A stretch of 64,000 bases of DNA, taken from the NCBI GenBank assembly GCA_000802095.1, contig JUEB01000011.1, positions 282,911 through 346,910 on the forward strand, given 5' to 3'. Numbering within the stretch: the stretch's first letter is position 1; every line of letters starts with the position of its first letter. This document shows, piece after piece, positions 55,607 through 64,000 of the stretch. Position numbers and translations under genes: made by a program. The notes beneath the pieces were generated by a model. It saw nothing but the letters and a program-made list of their open reading frames with translations, was not told the origin of the DNA and ran no database searches. Source of the DNA: Peptococcaceae bacterium BICA1-7 (lineage in GTDB: Bacteria > Bacillota > Desulfotomaculia > Desulfotomaculales > Desulfocucumaceae).

Positions 55607-58600
55607 TCAGACAGTTTCCTCTTCATCGATTTCAAATTCCTCTTCCAGGAAATCATCATTGTACTCTTCCTCATCCTCAACCTCTTCGGGCTCATAGGCC
55701 GGGGTTTCCGGGAAAATCTCCCCTTCTGCCAGGTCAAGCCCGAGATCCTTGGCGGTTTCTTGTATATCTTCTTCTATTTCCTTAATCTCTATTTCCCTGT
55801 CATCTTCGGACAGCACCTTCACATCAAGGCCAAGGCTTTGCAGTTCCTTGATGAGCACCTTAAAGGATTCCGGCACGCCGGGCTCGGGAACATTCTCTCC
55901 CTTTACTATAGCCTCATAGGTTTTTACCCGGCCAACAACATCATCAGACTTTACTGTAAGTATCTCCTGCAGTGTATAGGCAGCGCCGTACGCCTCCAGT
56001 GCCCAGACCTCCATTTCCCCGAAGCGCTGCCCGCCAAACTGAGCCTTGCCGCCAAGGGGCTGCTGGGTAACCAGGGAGTATGGCCCTGTTGACCTGGCGT
56101 GTATCTTATCATCCACCAGGTGGGCCAGCTTGAGCATATACACATAGCCCACAGTGATCTGGCTGTCGAAGGGCTCACCGGTCCGTCCGTCATAAAGGGT
56201 TATCTTGCCGTTATCGGGCAAGCCCGACTCCTTGAGAGAATTAAGTATATCTTCCTCCAGCGCCCCGTTGAACACCGGGGTGGCCACATGATACCCCATG
56301 GCCTTGGCAGCCCATCCCAGGTGGGACTCAAGCACCTGCCCCAGGTTCATCCTGGAGGGCACCCCCAGGGGATTTAGCACTATTTCAATTGGAGTTCCGT
56401 CGGGCAGGAAGGGCATATCCTCCTCGGGCAGTATACGGGCAATGACACCCTTGTTCCCGTGTCGCCCGGCCATCTTGTCACCCTCTGAGATTTTTCTCTT
56501 CTGGGCTATATACACCCTTACCAAATGGTTGACCCCCGGCGGCAGCTCATCGCTGTTATCCCGGGAGAAAACTTTAACATCCACCACCTTGCCTGATTCC
56601 CCGTGGGGAACCCTTAGCGAGGTGTCCCTGACCTCCCTGGCCTTCTCTCCGAATATGGCCCTTAACAGGCGCTCCTCTGCGGTAAGCTCGGTCTCACCCT
56701 TGGGAGTAACCTTGCCCACCAGTATGTCTCCGGGCCTTACCTCGGCCCCCACCCGGATTATTCCCCTGTCGTCCAGGTCCTTTAAAATCTCTTCCCCTAC
56801 ATTGGGGATGTCCCTGGTAATCTCCTCGGGACCCAGTTTGGTGTCCCTGGCGTCACACTCGTACTCCTCTATATGTATGGAGGTGAAAAAATCTTCCTTT
56901 ACCGCTTTTTCACTGACCAGTATGGCATCCTCGTAGTTGTAGCCCTCCCACGGCATGAAGGCCACCAGTATGTTCCTGCCCAGAGCCAGCTCGCCCATAT
57001 CGGTGGAGGGCCCATCAGCAATAACCTGGTCATTCTCAATCAATTCACCATGGCTAACAATAGGCTTTTGATTTATACATGTCCCCTGGTTGGACCGTTT
57101 GAATTTATGCAGTTTATATGTGTTAACGTGCCCATCATCAGTTCTTATAATAACCTCTGTGGCGGTAACCCTTTCCACAACGCCCCCGTTTTTGGCCACC
57201 ACCACCACACCGGAATCTTTAGCGGCCTTGTACTCTATGCCGGTGCCCACCAGCGGAGCCTGGGCCTTTAGAAGAGGCACGGCCTGCCGCTGCATGTTGG
57301 CCCCCATCAGGGCGCGGTTGGCGTCATCGTGCTCCAGGAACGGGATGAGAGACGTGGCCACACTAAATACTTGCTTGGGTGAAACGTCCATGAAGTCCAC
57401 CCTGTCGATAGTTACTACCAATATGTCCCGGCCGTGTCTGGAGTTTACCTTACTGCTGGTAAAATACCCTTTCTCGTCAAGGGGTGCGTTGGCCTGGGCA
57501 ATAATATGGCCCTCTTCCTCATCGGCCGTGAGGTATACTATCTCCTCGGTAACCCTCCCAATTTCCTTATCCACTTTTCTATATGGCGTTTCAATAAAGC
57601 CAAACTCATTTATTCTGGCGTAGGTGCTCAGTGACCCAATCAAACCGATATTGGGACCTTCAGGGGTCTCAATGGGGCACATACGGCCATAGTGAGAGTG
57701 GTGCACGTCCCTGACTTCGAAGCCTGCCCGCTCACGGCTTAAGCCCCCGGGGCCCAGCGCCGATAGCCTTCTCTTATGAGTCAGCTCAGCCAGCGGGTTG
57801 GTCTGGTCCATAAACTGGGAGAGCTGGCTGGAGCCAAAAAATTCTTTTATAGCAGCCACAACCGGCCGTATATTGATAAGCACCTGAGGTGTAATCACAT
57901 CTACATCCTGGATGGTCATTCTTTCCCGAACAACCCTCTCCATCCTGGAAAGACCGATCCTGAACTGGTTCTGAAGAAGCTCGCCTACCGACCGCAGACG
58001 CCTGTTGCCCAGGTGGTCTATGTCATCAACGGTGCCCTTCCCGTCAATAAGGTTGAGAAGGTATTTTATGGCCTCTATAATGTCTTCGGCCACCAACTCC
58101 CTTATAAAATCACGGTCCAGCGGGACCATTTTTTTCAGGTACTGGTCGAATTCCTCCCCGGGCCGCCCATCTTCCCTGGGCCGGTACAAAATACCATGCT
58201 TAAGCTTTTTCTGTATCTTATAGCGCCCCACATTGGCCAGGTCATACCTTTTAGGGTCAAAGAAAAGCGCTTCCAGAAGAGATCTGGCGCTCTCCACCGT
58301 GGGAGGCTCGCCTGGTCTCAGCCTCTTGTATATTTCCACCAGGGCCTCTTCCTCGGAGTCCGAGTTATCACGGGTCAAGGTCTCCATAATATGCTGGTTT
58401 TCCCCGAAGAGTTCGGCTATTTTGGCCTTGCTGCCATACCCCAAAGCCCTCACCAGAACGGTGCCCGGAATTTTCCGGGTCCGGTCAATACGGACAAAAA
58501 TATGGTCGTTTATATCTGTTTCAAACTCCAGCCAGGCACCCCGGTTGGGGATAATAGTGGCTGTAAAAAGCCTTTTCCCACTGGGATCAATAATGTCTCC

Positions 58601-59029
58601 AAAATAAACTCCGGGTGAACGCACCAGCTGGCTGACTATGACTCTCTCGGCCCCGTTGATAATAAAAGTGCCCTTTTCGGTCATCAGGGGGAAGTCTCCC
58701 ATGAAAACTTCCTGCTCCTTTACCTCCCCGGTCTCCTTATTGATAAGACGCACCTTGACCCTTAAAGGGGCCGCAAAGGTAACATCTCGCTCCTTGCACT
58801 CCTCAACGGTATACTTGGGATCTCCCAGAGTATAATCAAGAAACTCCAGCACAAGGTTGCCGGTAAAATCCTGAATGGGAGAAATATCCTGAAATACCTC
58901 CCGCAAGCCCTCCTTCAAAAACCAGTTGTAAGAGTTCCTCTGAACCTCGATAAGGTTGGGCAGTTCAAGGACTTCCCTTAACTTGCCGAAATTTTTCCGT
59001 TCTCTCCTACCCATTTTTTCGGCATACAT
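55607..59029 (-). CDS. rpoB: RNA polymerase beta subunit
   Basis: A 1140-residue subunit. The rifampicin region [20 protein letters not shown] is wild type at the usual resistance positions visible (Q, D, H). [20 protein letters not shown] and [20 protein letters not shown] are present. The acidic C-terminal tail ([18 protein letters not shown]) is characteristic of Clostridia. It has its own promoter and a leader of about 195 nt. Confidence 0.98.
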   Translation of the reverse strand: MYAEKMGRRERKNFGKLREVLELPNLIEVQRNSYNWFLKEGLREVFQDISPIQDFTGNLVLEFLDYTLGDPKYTVEECKERDVTFAAPLRVKVRLINKETGEVKEQEVFMGDFPLMTEKGTFIINGAERVIVSQLVRSPGVYFGDIIDPSGKRLFTATIIPNRGAWLEFETDINDHIFVRIDRTRKIPGTVLVRALGYGSKAKIAELFGENQHIMETLTRDNSDSEEEALVEIYKRLRPGEPPTVESARSLLEALFFDPKRYDLANVGRYKIQKKLKHGILYRPREDGRPGEEFDQYLKKMVPLDRDFIRELVAEDIIEAIKYLLNLIDGKGTVDDIDHLGNRRLRSVGELLQNQFRIGLSRMERVVRERMTIQDVDVITPQVLINIRPVVAAIKEFFGSSQLSQFMDQTNPLAELTHKRRLSALGPGGLSRERAGFEVRDVHHSHYGRMCPIETPEGPNIGLIGSLSTYARINEFGFIETPYRKVDKEIGRVTEEIVYLTADEEEGHIIAQANAPLDEKGYFTSSKVNSRHGRDILVVTIDRVDFMDVSPKQVFSVATSLIPFLEHDDANRALMGANMQRQAVPLLKAQAPLVGTGIEYKAAKDSGVVVVAKNGGVVERVTATEVIIRTDDGHVNTYKLHKFKRSNQGTCINQKPIVSHGELIENDQVIADGPSTDMGELALGRNILVAFMPWEGYNYEDAILVSEKAVKEDFFTSIHIEEYECDARDTKLGPEEITRDIPNVGEEILKDLDDRGIIRVGAEVRPGDILVGKVTPKGETELTAEERLLRAIFGEKAREVRDTSLRVPHGESGKVVDVKVFSRDNSDELPPGVNHLVRVYIAQKRKISEGDKMAGRHGNKGVIARILPEEDMPFLPDGTPIEIVLNPLGVPSRMNLGQVLESHLGWAAKAMGYHVATPVFNGALEEDILNSLKESGLPDNGKITLYDGRTGEPFDSQITVGYVYMLKLAHLVDDKIHARSTGPYSLVTQQPLGGKAQFGGQRFGEMEVWALEAYGAAYTLQEILTVKSDDVVGRVKTYEAIVKGENVPEPGVPESFKVLIKELQSLGLDVKVLSEDDREIEIKEIEEDIQETAKDLGLDLAEGEIFPETPAYEPEEVEDEEEYNDDFLEEEFEIDEEETV

Positions 59030-59230
59030 CTAAAGCGCCACACCCCCAAAATATTAAAACTTGTAAAACAAACAACGAAAAGCAAGGTCCTCGATAACCA
59101 AAAACCTCGCTTCCTTCTCAAAATTAAGCTATATCTAAGATATTATTCCCCAAACATAACCACCGGATACATATTATTACCACGTCATACCCTGAATCTG
59201 GAAATTTTATTTAAAGTCAACGATTTAAGG

Positions 59231-59259
59231 ATAATAACATAAATGTTTAGCAAAGTCAA
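59231..59259 (-). promoter_or_regulatory. Promoter of rpoBC
   Basis: TTGACT (59254-59259), 17-bp spacer, TATTAT (59231-59236) on the minus strand, about 200 bp before rpoB. Confidence 0.8.
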
Positions 59260-59290
59260 GAAAAGATGGTTAAATTTTTTCTTGACTAAA

Positions 59291-59330
59291 AATAAGAAGG
59301 AACCGGCCGGACGGCCGGTTCCTTCTTATT
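59291..59330 (-). terminator. Terminator after rplL
   Basis: A 19-bp perfect inverted repeat (59291-59309 with 59312-59330) around GA; on the minus strand it ends in a TTATTTTTAG run. It lies 10 bp after the rplL stop. Confidence 0.88.
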
Positions 59331-59340
59331 TAAAAGGCAA

Positions 59341-59718
59341 TTACTTTACATTAACGGAAGCGCCCTGTTCCTCAAGTTTTGCTTTGATGGCGTTGGCCTC
59401 ATCTTTGCCAATTTTTTCCTTGACGGGCTTGGGAGCATTGTCAACCAGATCCTTGGCTTCTTTCAGACCAAGACCGGTAATTTCGCGGACAACCTTGATT
59501 ACGTTGATTTTTTTATCACCGGCAGCTGCCAGGATAACATCAAATTCAGTCTGTTCCTCTTCCTCTGCGGGAGCGGCCGCTGCACCGGGAGCAGCAGCAA
59601 CGGCAACCGGTGCGGCTGCGCTTACACCAAACTCCTCTTCAAATGCCTTGACCAGTTCGGACAGTTCGAGAACGGTTAAACCCTTTACGGCTTCCAGAAT
59701 TTCATTAACTTTGGACAT
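59341..59718 (-). CDS. rplL: Ribosomal protein L7/L12
   Basis: A 125-residue stalk protein: N-terminal dimer helices ([20 protein letters not shown]), an Ala-rich hinge, and the C-terminal factor-binding domain [20 protein letters not shown] with [21 protein letters not shown] strong terminator follows. Confidence 0.98.
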   Translation of the reverse strand: MSKVNEILEAVKGLTVLELSELVKAFEEEFGVSAAAPVAVAAAPGAAAAPAEEEEQTEFDVILAAAGDKKINVIKVVREITGLGLKEAKDLVDNAPKPVKEKIGKDEANAIKAKLEEQGASVNVK

Positions 59719-59763
59719 CTAAGCAAACCTCCTGTTTTATAATAAATATTTTGATACTTTTTA

Positions 59764-60294
59764 TCAGGCAGTTTCTCCGGCCTTTTGCTTACGCACAGCT
59801 TCCAGTACGTAGGCAAAGCTTCTCAAAGTACCCTGCAGTACAGTGGCGAAACCGTACATGGGGGACTGCATTCCGCCAAGAACCCTGGACAGCAGCACCT
59901 CTCTGGACGGCAGGTCGGAAAGTTCACGGACGGCCTTGACATCTATAACTCGGCCCTCTAAGATACCGCCCTTGATTTCAAAAATCTTGGTCTCCTTGAC
60001 AAATTCAGTAAATATCTTGGCCGGAGCCACCAAGTCCTCATTGCTAAAGGCCATTACGGTGGGACCCTCAAGATAGGACTCCAGACCCTCTATGCCCATT
60101 TCCCTGGCGGCTTTTAAAGCAAGAGTATTCTTTGCCACCTTGAGTTCGCAGCCTTTATCACGAAGGCGGCTTCTCAGCTTGGTCATGGAAGCAACATTAA
60201 GGCCACGGTAGTCAGCCATGACGGTGACTTTAGCGCTTTTTAACTTTTCCCTAATCTCTTCCAGAGACTTTTCCTTTTCTTTTCTGGTCGGCAA
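59764..60294 (-). CDS. rplJ: Ribosomal protein L10
   Basis: A 176-residue stalk base protein: LPTRKEKEKSLEEIREKLKS, VTVMADYRGLNVASMTKLRS. The TTG start (LPTRKEK) is placed eight bases after GGAGGTG; the GTG that is part of that ribosome site is rejected. It is preceded by the L10-type leader. Confidence 0.95.
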   Translation of the reverse strand: MPTRKEKEKSLEEIREKLKSAKVTVMADYRGLNVASMTKLRSRLRDKGCELKVAKNTLALKAAREMGIEGLESYLEGPTVMAFSNEDLVAPAKIFTEFVKETKIFEIKGGILEGRVIDVKAVRELSDLPSREVLLSRVLGGMQSPMYGFATVLQGTLRSFAYVLEAVRKQKAGETA

Positions 60295-60303
60295 CCAGTA
60301 CAC

Positions 60304-60480
60304 CTCCTTTCAGAAATTAAAAAAGCGGCCCCATGTAGAAAAGCCATGGGCCCGCCTTGTTATCAAGTTTTGGCAGGTTGTTTCCAGGCCTCGGCTGGCG
60401 GCAAAAGCCATTAGTTTATCAAACACCAGCTGTCTACAGCGTATATATGCTATTAAGTTGACCACCCGGGTCAGGGATTA
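60304..60480 (-). promoter_or_regulatory. L10-type ribosomal leader with attenuator upstream of rplJ
   Basis: In the minus-strand leader, GTAGACAGCTGGTG and GCCAGCCGAGG match words of the conserved L10 leader that binds L10(L12)4. At its 3' end GCGGGCCCATG pairs with CATGGGGCCGC (60325-60355, one mismatch) followed by six T, a rho-independent attenuator next to the rplJ ribosome site. The identification rests on words recognised by eye. Confidence 0.8.
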
Positions 60481-60502
60481 GGATAGTTCATGCACAGCTT
60501 TC

Positions 60503-60530
60503 CAGTTCCCAATTTCTGATTCCCAATTCC
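60503..60530. repeat. 7-bp periodic intergenic repeat, locus 12
   Basis: Units CAGTTCC, CAATTTC, TGATTCC, CAATTCC in register between rplA and rplJ. Confidence 0.7.
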
Positions 60531-60536
60531 ATACCT

Positions 60537-61235
60537 TTAGGCGGTGATTTTCTGGGAATTTATCTTGACTCCGGGCCCCATAGTGGAGCACACGGAAACA
60601 CCTTTTACATACTGACCCTTGGCAGCCTGGGGCTTAACCCTGATCAGCTGTTCCATCAGCACCTTCAGATTTTCCATAAGCTTCTCCACAGCAAAGGAAA
60701 CCTTCCCTATGGGAGCATGTACTATACCGGCCTTATCAACCCTATACTCAATTTTACCGGCCTTTACTTCCTGCACGGCCTTGGCAACCTCAAAGGAAAC
60801 CGTTCCGGTCTTGGGGTTGGGCATCAGTCCCCGGGGTCCCAGGATACGTCCCAGCTTGCCGACCATCCCCATCATATCCGGGGTGGCAATGGCCACATCA
60901 AAGGACAGCCATCCTTCTTTCTGAATCTTTTCAACCATGTCTTCGGCGCCAACAAAATCGGCCCCTGCCTCTTCTGCTTCCCTGGCCTTATCGCCCTTGG
61001 CAAAAACCAGTACAGACCTGGTTTTTCCTGTGCCATGCGGGAGAACTACAGCTCCACGAACCTGTTGATCAGCGTGGCGGGGGTCCACACCCAGTCGGAC
61101 CACGGCCTCCACAGTCTCGTCAAACTTGGCGGGAGCAATATTTTTAACCATTTCCAGTGCTTCGGCGGGCTCGTAAAGTTTATTGCGATCCACCTGTTTG
61201 ATTGCGTCGGTAAGTTTTTTACCCAGTTTTGGCAT
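60537..61235 (-). CDS. rplA: Ribosomal protein L1
   Basis: A 232-residue L1-stalk protein: [24 protein letters not shown] start, [20 protein letters not shown], and [20 protein letters not shown]. The downstream gap to rplJ contains the heptamer repeat and the L10 leader. Confidence 0.97.
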   Translation of the reverse strand: MPKLGKKLTDAIKQVDRNKLYEPAEALEMVKNIAPAKFDETVEAVVRLGVDPRHADQQVRGAVVLPHGTGKTRSVLVFAKGDKAREAEEAGADFVGAEDMVEKIQKEGWLSFDVAIATPDMMGMVGKLGRILGPRGLMPNPKTGTVSFEVAKAVQEVKAGKIEYRVDKAGIVHAPIGKVSFAVEKLMENLKVLMEQLIRVKPQAAKGQYVKGVSVCSTMGPGVKINSQKITA

Positions 61236-61288
61236 TTAATAAATCCTCCTTGTGGTATAGCGGATATAAATCCTCCCACTGTTCTAAA

Positions 61289-61717
61289 TTAACCCTCGAC
61301 AACGTCTATGCCCATGCTGCGGGCAGTTCCTTCCACCATACGCATGGCGGCCTCCACCGTGGCTGCATTGAGATCCTTCATTTTCAGCTCGGCAATCTCC
61401 CTGACTTTTGACTGGGCCAGCTTGGCAACCTTTTTAGTGTTCGGCTCCCCTGAGCCCGACTCAATGCCGGCTGCTTTTTTAAGCAGCACCGAAGCGGGGG
61501 GAGTCTTGGTTACAAAGGTAAATGACCGGTCCTCGAAGACAGTAATCTCAACCGGAATAATCAAACCAGCCTGAGAAGCTGTCCGCTCGTTATATTCCTT
61601 AACAAAAGCCATTATATTTACACCATGCTGACCAAGAGCCGGACCAACCGGCGGAGCCGGAGTAGCCTTTCCGGCGGGGCACTGAAGCTTGATTATAGCG
61701 GATACTCTTTTTGCCAT
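61289..61717 (-). CDS. rplK: Ribosomal protein L11
   Basis: A 142-residue protein: [20 protein letters not shown] with [16 protein letters not shown], the proline-rich N-terminal face that thiopeptides bind. The internal ATG behind GGGGAGG gives MAKRVSAI; the longer frame upstream crosses the heptamer repeat and is non-coding. Confidence 0.97.
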   Translation of the reverse strand: MAKRVSAIIKLQCPAGKATPAPPVGPALGQHGVNIMAFVKEYNERTASQAGLIIPVEITVFEDRSFTFVTKTPPASVLLKKAAGIESGSGEPNTKKVAKLAQSKVREIAELKMKDLNAATVEAAMRMVEGTARSMGIDVVEG

Positions 61718-61760
61718 ATATATACACCTCCCCTTTTTGCTTAATGGTAATACCTGTGGC

Positions 61761-61795
61761 CGGGAGACAGGAGACAGAATACAGGAGACAGGAGT
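61761..61795. repeat. 7-bp periodic intergenic repeat, locus 13
   Basis: Units CGGGAGA, CAGGAGA, CAGAATA, CAGGAGA, CAGGAGT in register, in the nusG-rplK gap; inverted relative to locus 14. Confidence 0.85.
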
Positions 61796-61839
61796 TAATA
61801 CGCAAGTACCCTTAAGGTTGAAAGGAATACCCATATGCC

Positions 61840-61874
61840 TTCTGAATTCTGGATTCTGAATTCTGGATTCCGAC
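61840..61874. repeat. 7-bp periodic intergenic repeat, locus 14
   Basis: Units TTCTGAA, TTCTGGA, TTCTGAA, TTCTGGA, TTCCGAC in register, 45 bp from locus 13 in opposite orientation. Confidence 0.85.
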
Positions 61875-61897
61875 AGTATAATGATTTCAGTATAAGT

Positions 61898-62422
61898 TTA
61901 ACTAATTTTTTCCACCTGGCCGAATTCAAGCTCCACAGGGGTATCCCTGCCGAACATGGAAATTCTTACTTTTACCTTACCCTTATCCGGATAGACTTCT
62001 TCAATCACACCATCAAAGTTTTCAAAGGGCCCTGTTTTCACCCTGATATGTTCATTTACCGTGAATTCCAATTTAATCCTGGGCTCATCCACACCCATAG
62101 TTCTCATAATCTGCTTAGCTTCTTCGTCAGTAAGGGGTATGGGCTTGGAACCGCTGCCCACAAATCCTGTGACCCCCGGGGTATTCCTCACCACATACCA
62201 GGAATCATCAGTCATAATCATTTCCACAAGGACATAGCCGGGAAAAACCTTTTTTTTGCTGACTTTCCGTTTTCCGTCTTTAATCTCGATTTCATCTTCC
62301 ATAGGCACAAGGATTCGAAAGATTTTCTCCTCCATGTTCATGGATTCAATTCTTTTCTCAAGATTTGCCTTTACCTTGTTTTCATAACCCGAATAGGTAT
62401 GGATAACATACCACTGCTTCAT
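61898..62422 (-). CDS. nusG: Transcription termination/antitermination protein NusG
   Basis: A 174-residue factor. The NGN domain (WYVIHTYSGYENKVKANLEK, FPGYVLVEMIMTDDSWYVVR) and the C-terminal KOW domain (VKTGPFENFDGVIEEVYPDK) are complete. It is 41 bp after secE. Confidence 0.97.
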   Translation of the reverse strand: MKQWYVIHTYSGYENKVKANLEKRIESMNMEEKIFRILVPMEDEIEIKDGKRKVSKKKVFPGYVLVEMIMTDDSWYVVRNTPGVTGFVGSGSKPIPLTDEEAKQIMRTMGVDEPRIKLEFTVNEHIRVKTGPFENFDGVIEEVYPDKGKVKVRISMFGRDTPVELEFGQVEKIS

Positions 62423-62463
62423 AAATTCAAGGGACCTGTTAAAGGTCCCCCACCTCCCCGGTC

Positions 62464-62772
62464 CTAACGGATAATCAGCTGAATAAACCTGCTCATACCC
62501 AAATCAAATACCCAGATTAAGGTACCCACAAATATAACCGCCACCACAACTACCCCGGTATAGGTCATCACCTCACGGCGGGTGGGCCAGTGAACCTTCT
62601 TAAGCTCATTGTATACCCCCCGGAAATATTTCTTGACCTGTTCAACACGGTTGACGGCTTCTTTTTTTACAACCACCTGTTTTTTGGGCACAATTTTAGT
62701 TTCTTTCCCGGTTTCACCTTTGGCGGCCGGTTTCTTTCCGTTTTGATCCTTGTCCTGCTTTTTTAAGGCCAT
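62464..62772 (-). CDS. secE: Preprotein translocase subunit SecE
   Basis: A 102-residue single-span membrane protein. A long basic N-terminal tail is followed by the amphipathic conserved YFRGVYNELKKVHWPTRREV and one membrane helix (GVVVVAVIFVGTLIWVFDL). It clamps SecY. ATG (MALKKQ) is chosen; an upstream GTG adds four residues. Confidence 0.94.
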   Translation of the reverse strand: MALKKQDKDQNGKKPAAKGETGKETKIVPKKQVVVKKEAVNRVEQVKKYFRGVYNELKKVHWPTRREVMTYTGVVVVAVIFVGTLIWVFDLGMSRFIQLIIR

Positions 62773-62886
62773 AAAAATCGCCACATCCTTATAAATACGG
62801 AAATATTAGTTGCCACCTCAACTGTTACAGATAAGAAAACACCCGTCAGCCGTTTATTCCAGCACAGACGTGTGTCAGAAAAATTG

Positions 62887-63036
62887 CTAGCGTGTTTCCT
62901 TGTGAACGGTATGAGTCTGACAAAACCTGCAGTATTTCTTTAACTCTATCCGTCCCGAGTCGTTCTTTTTGTTCTTGGTTGTTGTATAATTACGGCGCTT
63001 GCACTCAGTACAGGCCATAGTTACTCCAACGCGCAT
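62887..63036 (-). CDS. rpmG: Ribosomal protein L33 (zinc-binding form)
   Basis: A 49-residue protein, [20 protein letters not shown]..., with C-x-x-C pairs ACTEC and YCRFC. It is too short for normal thresholds but matches L33 throughout. It lies in the standard tuf-rpmG-secE-nusG order, with ATG after GGAGGTG. Confidence 0.96.
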   Translation of the reverse strand: MRVGVTMACTECKRRNYTTTKNKKNDSGRIELKKYCRFCQTHTVHKETR

Positions 63037-63096
63037 TTCATGACACCTCCTATAGAAAAAAAAACCTGGAAGATCTAGCTGAAGATAACCTTAAAC

Positions 63097-63125
63097 AATT
63101 TATCATAATTAATATTCTCTGTCAA
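63097..63125 (-). promoter_or_regulatory. Promoter of rpmG-secE-nusG
   Basis: TTGACA (63120-63125), 17-bp spacer, TAAATT (63097-63102) on the minus strand, about 60 bp before rpmG. Confidence 0.8.
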
Positions 63126-63126
63126 T

Positions 63127-63146
63127 AGTTGTCTTACATGACAACT
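63127..63146. promoter_or_regulatory. Inverted repeat touching the rpmG -35 box
   Basis: AGTTGTC-N6-GACAACT, a perfect 7-bp dyad one base upstream of the -35 hexamer; possible operator. Confidence 0.4.
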
Positions 63147-63307
63147 AAATTAGCTATACTACAGGGAAGGCAAAATCACATATTTTTAGTTTGCCTCCGC
63201 ACTTAACCTGTTATACTATTCCCCCTCAAAAAAGAACCAGCCCCGTACCGTTCAGCAGGAGTCAAAAATCCGGCTGCAAGGTATGAGGCCAATTTCATTC
63301 TGAAAAA

Positions 63308-63413
63308 GGGATTGGGAATTGTGGATTAGCAGTTGCAGCAGTAGATCAAAGCCTTTATATTCTAATCCCTAATCCCTAACCCCTGATCCCTAATATCTAA
63401 CCCCTAATCCCTG
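63308..63413. repeat. 7-bp periodic intergenic repeat, locus 15 (longest, inverted pair)
   Basis: Left half GGGATTG, GGAATTG, TGGATTA (63308-63328). Right half seven units in register: CTAATCC, CTAATCC, CTAACCC, CTGATCC, CTAATAT, CTAACCC, CTAATCC (63362-63410). The halves are complementary. It lies directly after the tuf2 stop. Confidence 0.9.
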
Positions 63414-63416
63414 TAG

Positions 63417-64000
63417 TTACGCTATAACCGAGGTGACCACTCCAGCGCCCACGGTGCGGCCGCCCTCACGAATGGCGAAGCGCAGGCCCTCCTCAATGGC
63501 GATGGGGGTAATCAGCTTGATATTGATACGGATGTTGTCTCCCGGCATAACCATTTCCACTCCCTCGGGAAGATCGGCCACTCCGGTAACGTCGGTGGTC
63601 CTGAAATAAAACTGCGGGCGGTACCCGTTGAAGAACGGTGTGTGCCTGCCGCCCTCTTCCTTGGTCAGCACGTATACCTCGGCGTTAAAATGGGTGTGCG
63701 GCGCGATGCTTCCGGGCTTCGCCAGCACCTGGCCCCTCTCGATCTCTTTTCTTTCCACGCCCCTCAGCAGGCAGCCGATGTTGTCTCCGGCCTCTCCGCG
63801 GTCTAAGAGCTTGCGGAACATTTCCACCCCGGTGACCACTGTCTTCCTGGGCTTTTCCTGCAGACCCACTATTTCTATTTCTTCTCCCACCTTGACTAAC
63901 CCGCGCTCAACACGGCCGGTGGCCACGGTGCCGCGCCCGGTGATGGTGAATACATCTTCCACAGGCATCAAAAACGGCTTGTCAATATCCCTCTGGGGGG
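63417..64000 (-). CDS. tuf: Elongation factor Tu (copy 2, 5' part outside window)
   Basis: The C-terminal ~194 residues of a second EF-Tu, open to the window edge. The protein is identical to the same part of copy 1 and only two silent third-base differences were found by eye over 584 bases (near the stop and at a Gly codon). It heads the tuf-rpmG-secE-nusG group. Duplicate tuf genes kept identical by gene conversion are known in other bacteria. Confidence 0.97.
   Translation of the reverse strand, partial: PQRDIDKPFLMPVEDVFTITGRGTVATGRVERGLVKVGEEIEIVGLQEKPRKTVVTGVEMFRKLLDRGEAGDNIGCLLRGVERKEIERGQVLAKPGSIAPHTHFNAEVYVLTKEEGGRHTPFFNGYRPQFYFRTTDVTGVADLPEGVEMVMPGDNIRINIKLITPIAIEEGLRFAIREGGRTVGAGVVTSVIA

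Larger units (their letters stand above)
59030..59340 (-). other. rpoB leader and rplL-rpoB intergenic region
   Basis: No gene. It holds the rplL terminator, the rpoB promoter, and in the leader a 9-bp stem (AAGCGAGGT with ACCTTGCTT, 59081-59113) followed by a U-rich run that could attenuate rpoBC transcription. Confidence 0.6.
63037..63416. other. tuf2-rpmG intergenic region
   Basis: No gene. It contains the rpmG promoter, an inverted repeat next to it, and the two halves of heptamer locus 15. No tRNA gene, often present here in other bacteria, was found. Confidence 0.7.

Noticed and set aside
63037..63416. tRNA gene between tuf2 and rpmG
   Set aside because: No cloverleaf or T-loop sequence found.

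Overview
The window reads as chromosome of an anaerobic, Gram-positive, Clostridia-class bacterium of the Desulfotomaculum/Pelotomaculum (Peptococcaceae) type. The reasons are a fused str-S10-spc-alpha ribosomal super-operon in Firmicutes order, zinc-binding (C+) versions of S4, S14, L24, L33 and L36, an S-layer (SLH) protein, the spore-type amidase CwlD, many TTG/GTG starts behind strong GGAGG sites, an EF-Tu with a cysteine-rich loop, and an NAD-linked formate dehydrogenase of the kind used by syntrophs and acetogens. The genus assignment is inference; no 16S gene or tRNA gene was seen.

Region 1 (1-5261, minus) is an operon for 5-formyltetrahydrofolate cyclo-ligase, NuoE-like, NuoF-like and free-standing NuoG-like subunits, and formate dehydrogenase FdhA. 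FdhA runs through an in-frame UGA (selenocysteine) followed by a textbook bacterial SECIS hairpin, then leaves the window. Region 2 (5421-11099, plus) is accessory: an ArsR regulator under its own operator, a second and unannotated selenoprotein gene (89-residue AhpD-like protein with a C-x-x-U motif), a Cys-rich DGC-domain protein behind a related operator, a NapH-like polyferredoxin, a PNPOx-fold flavoprotein, a two-subunit CoA-transferase and a YedF-type selenium-metabolism protein. Region 3 (11256-27490) is mixed housekeeping: ACT protein plus phenylacetate-CoA ligase, a radical SAM/PDZ/DUF512-type protein, TsaD, an old-yellow-enzyme homologue, a sirtuin and AcuA acetyltransferase, an SLH protein, DUF523/TudS, an EamA transporter, an AraC regulator, superoxide dismutase, a lone CBM25-like protein and CwlD.

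Region 4 (27646-64000, all minus) is the translation/transcription super-operon. In transcription order it holds tuf2 (partial), rpmG, secE, nusG, rplK, rplA, rplJ, rplL, rpoB, rpoC, the L7Ae-type gene, rpsL, rpsG, fusA, tuf1, the S10 and spc gene sets, secY, map (with no adk between them), a KOW protein, infA, rpmJ, rpsM, rpsK, rpsD, rpoA, rplQ, ecfA1, ecfA2, ecfT, truA, rplM and rpsI. Promoters with exact 17-bp spacers precede rpmG, rpoB and rplM; an L10-type leader with attenuator precedes rplJ.

The most unusual signals are the two selenoprotein genes hidden by UGA codons, with a yedF-type gene between them and the rest, and a family of strictly 7-bp-periodic intergenic repeats at 15 loci, including several inside the ribosomal operon. 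The repeats often occur as inverted pairs and resemble the heptanucleotide STRRs known from cyanobacteria.
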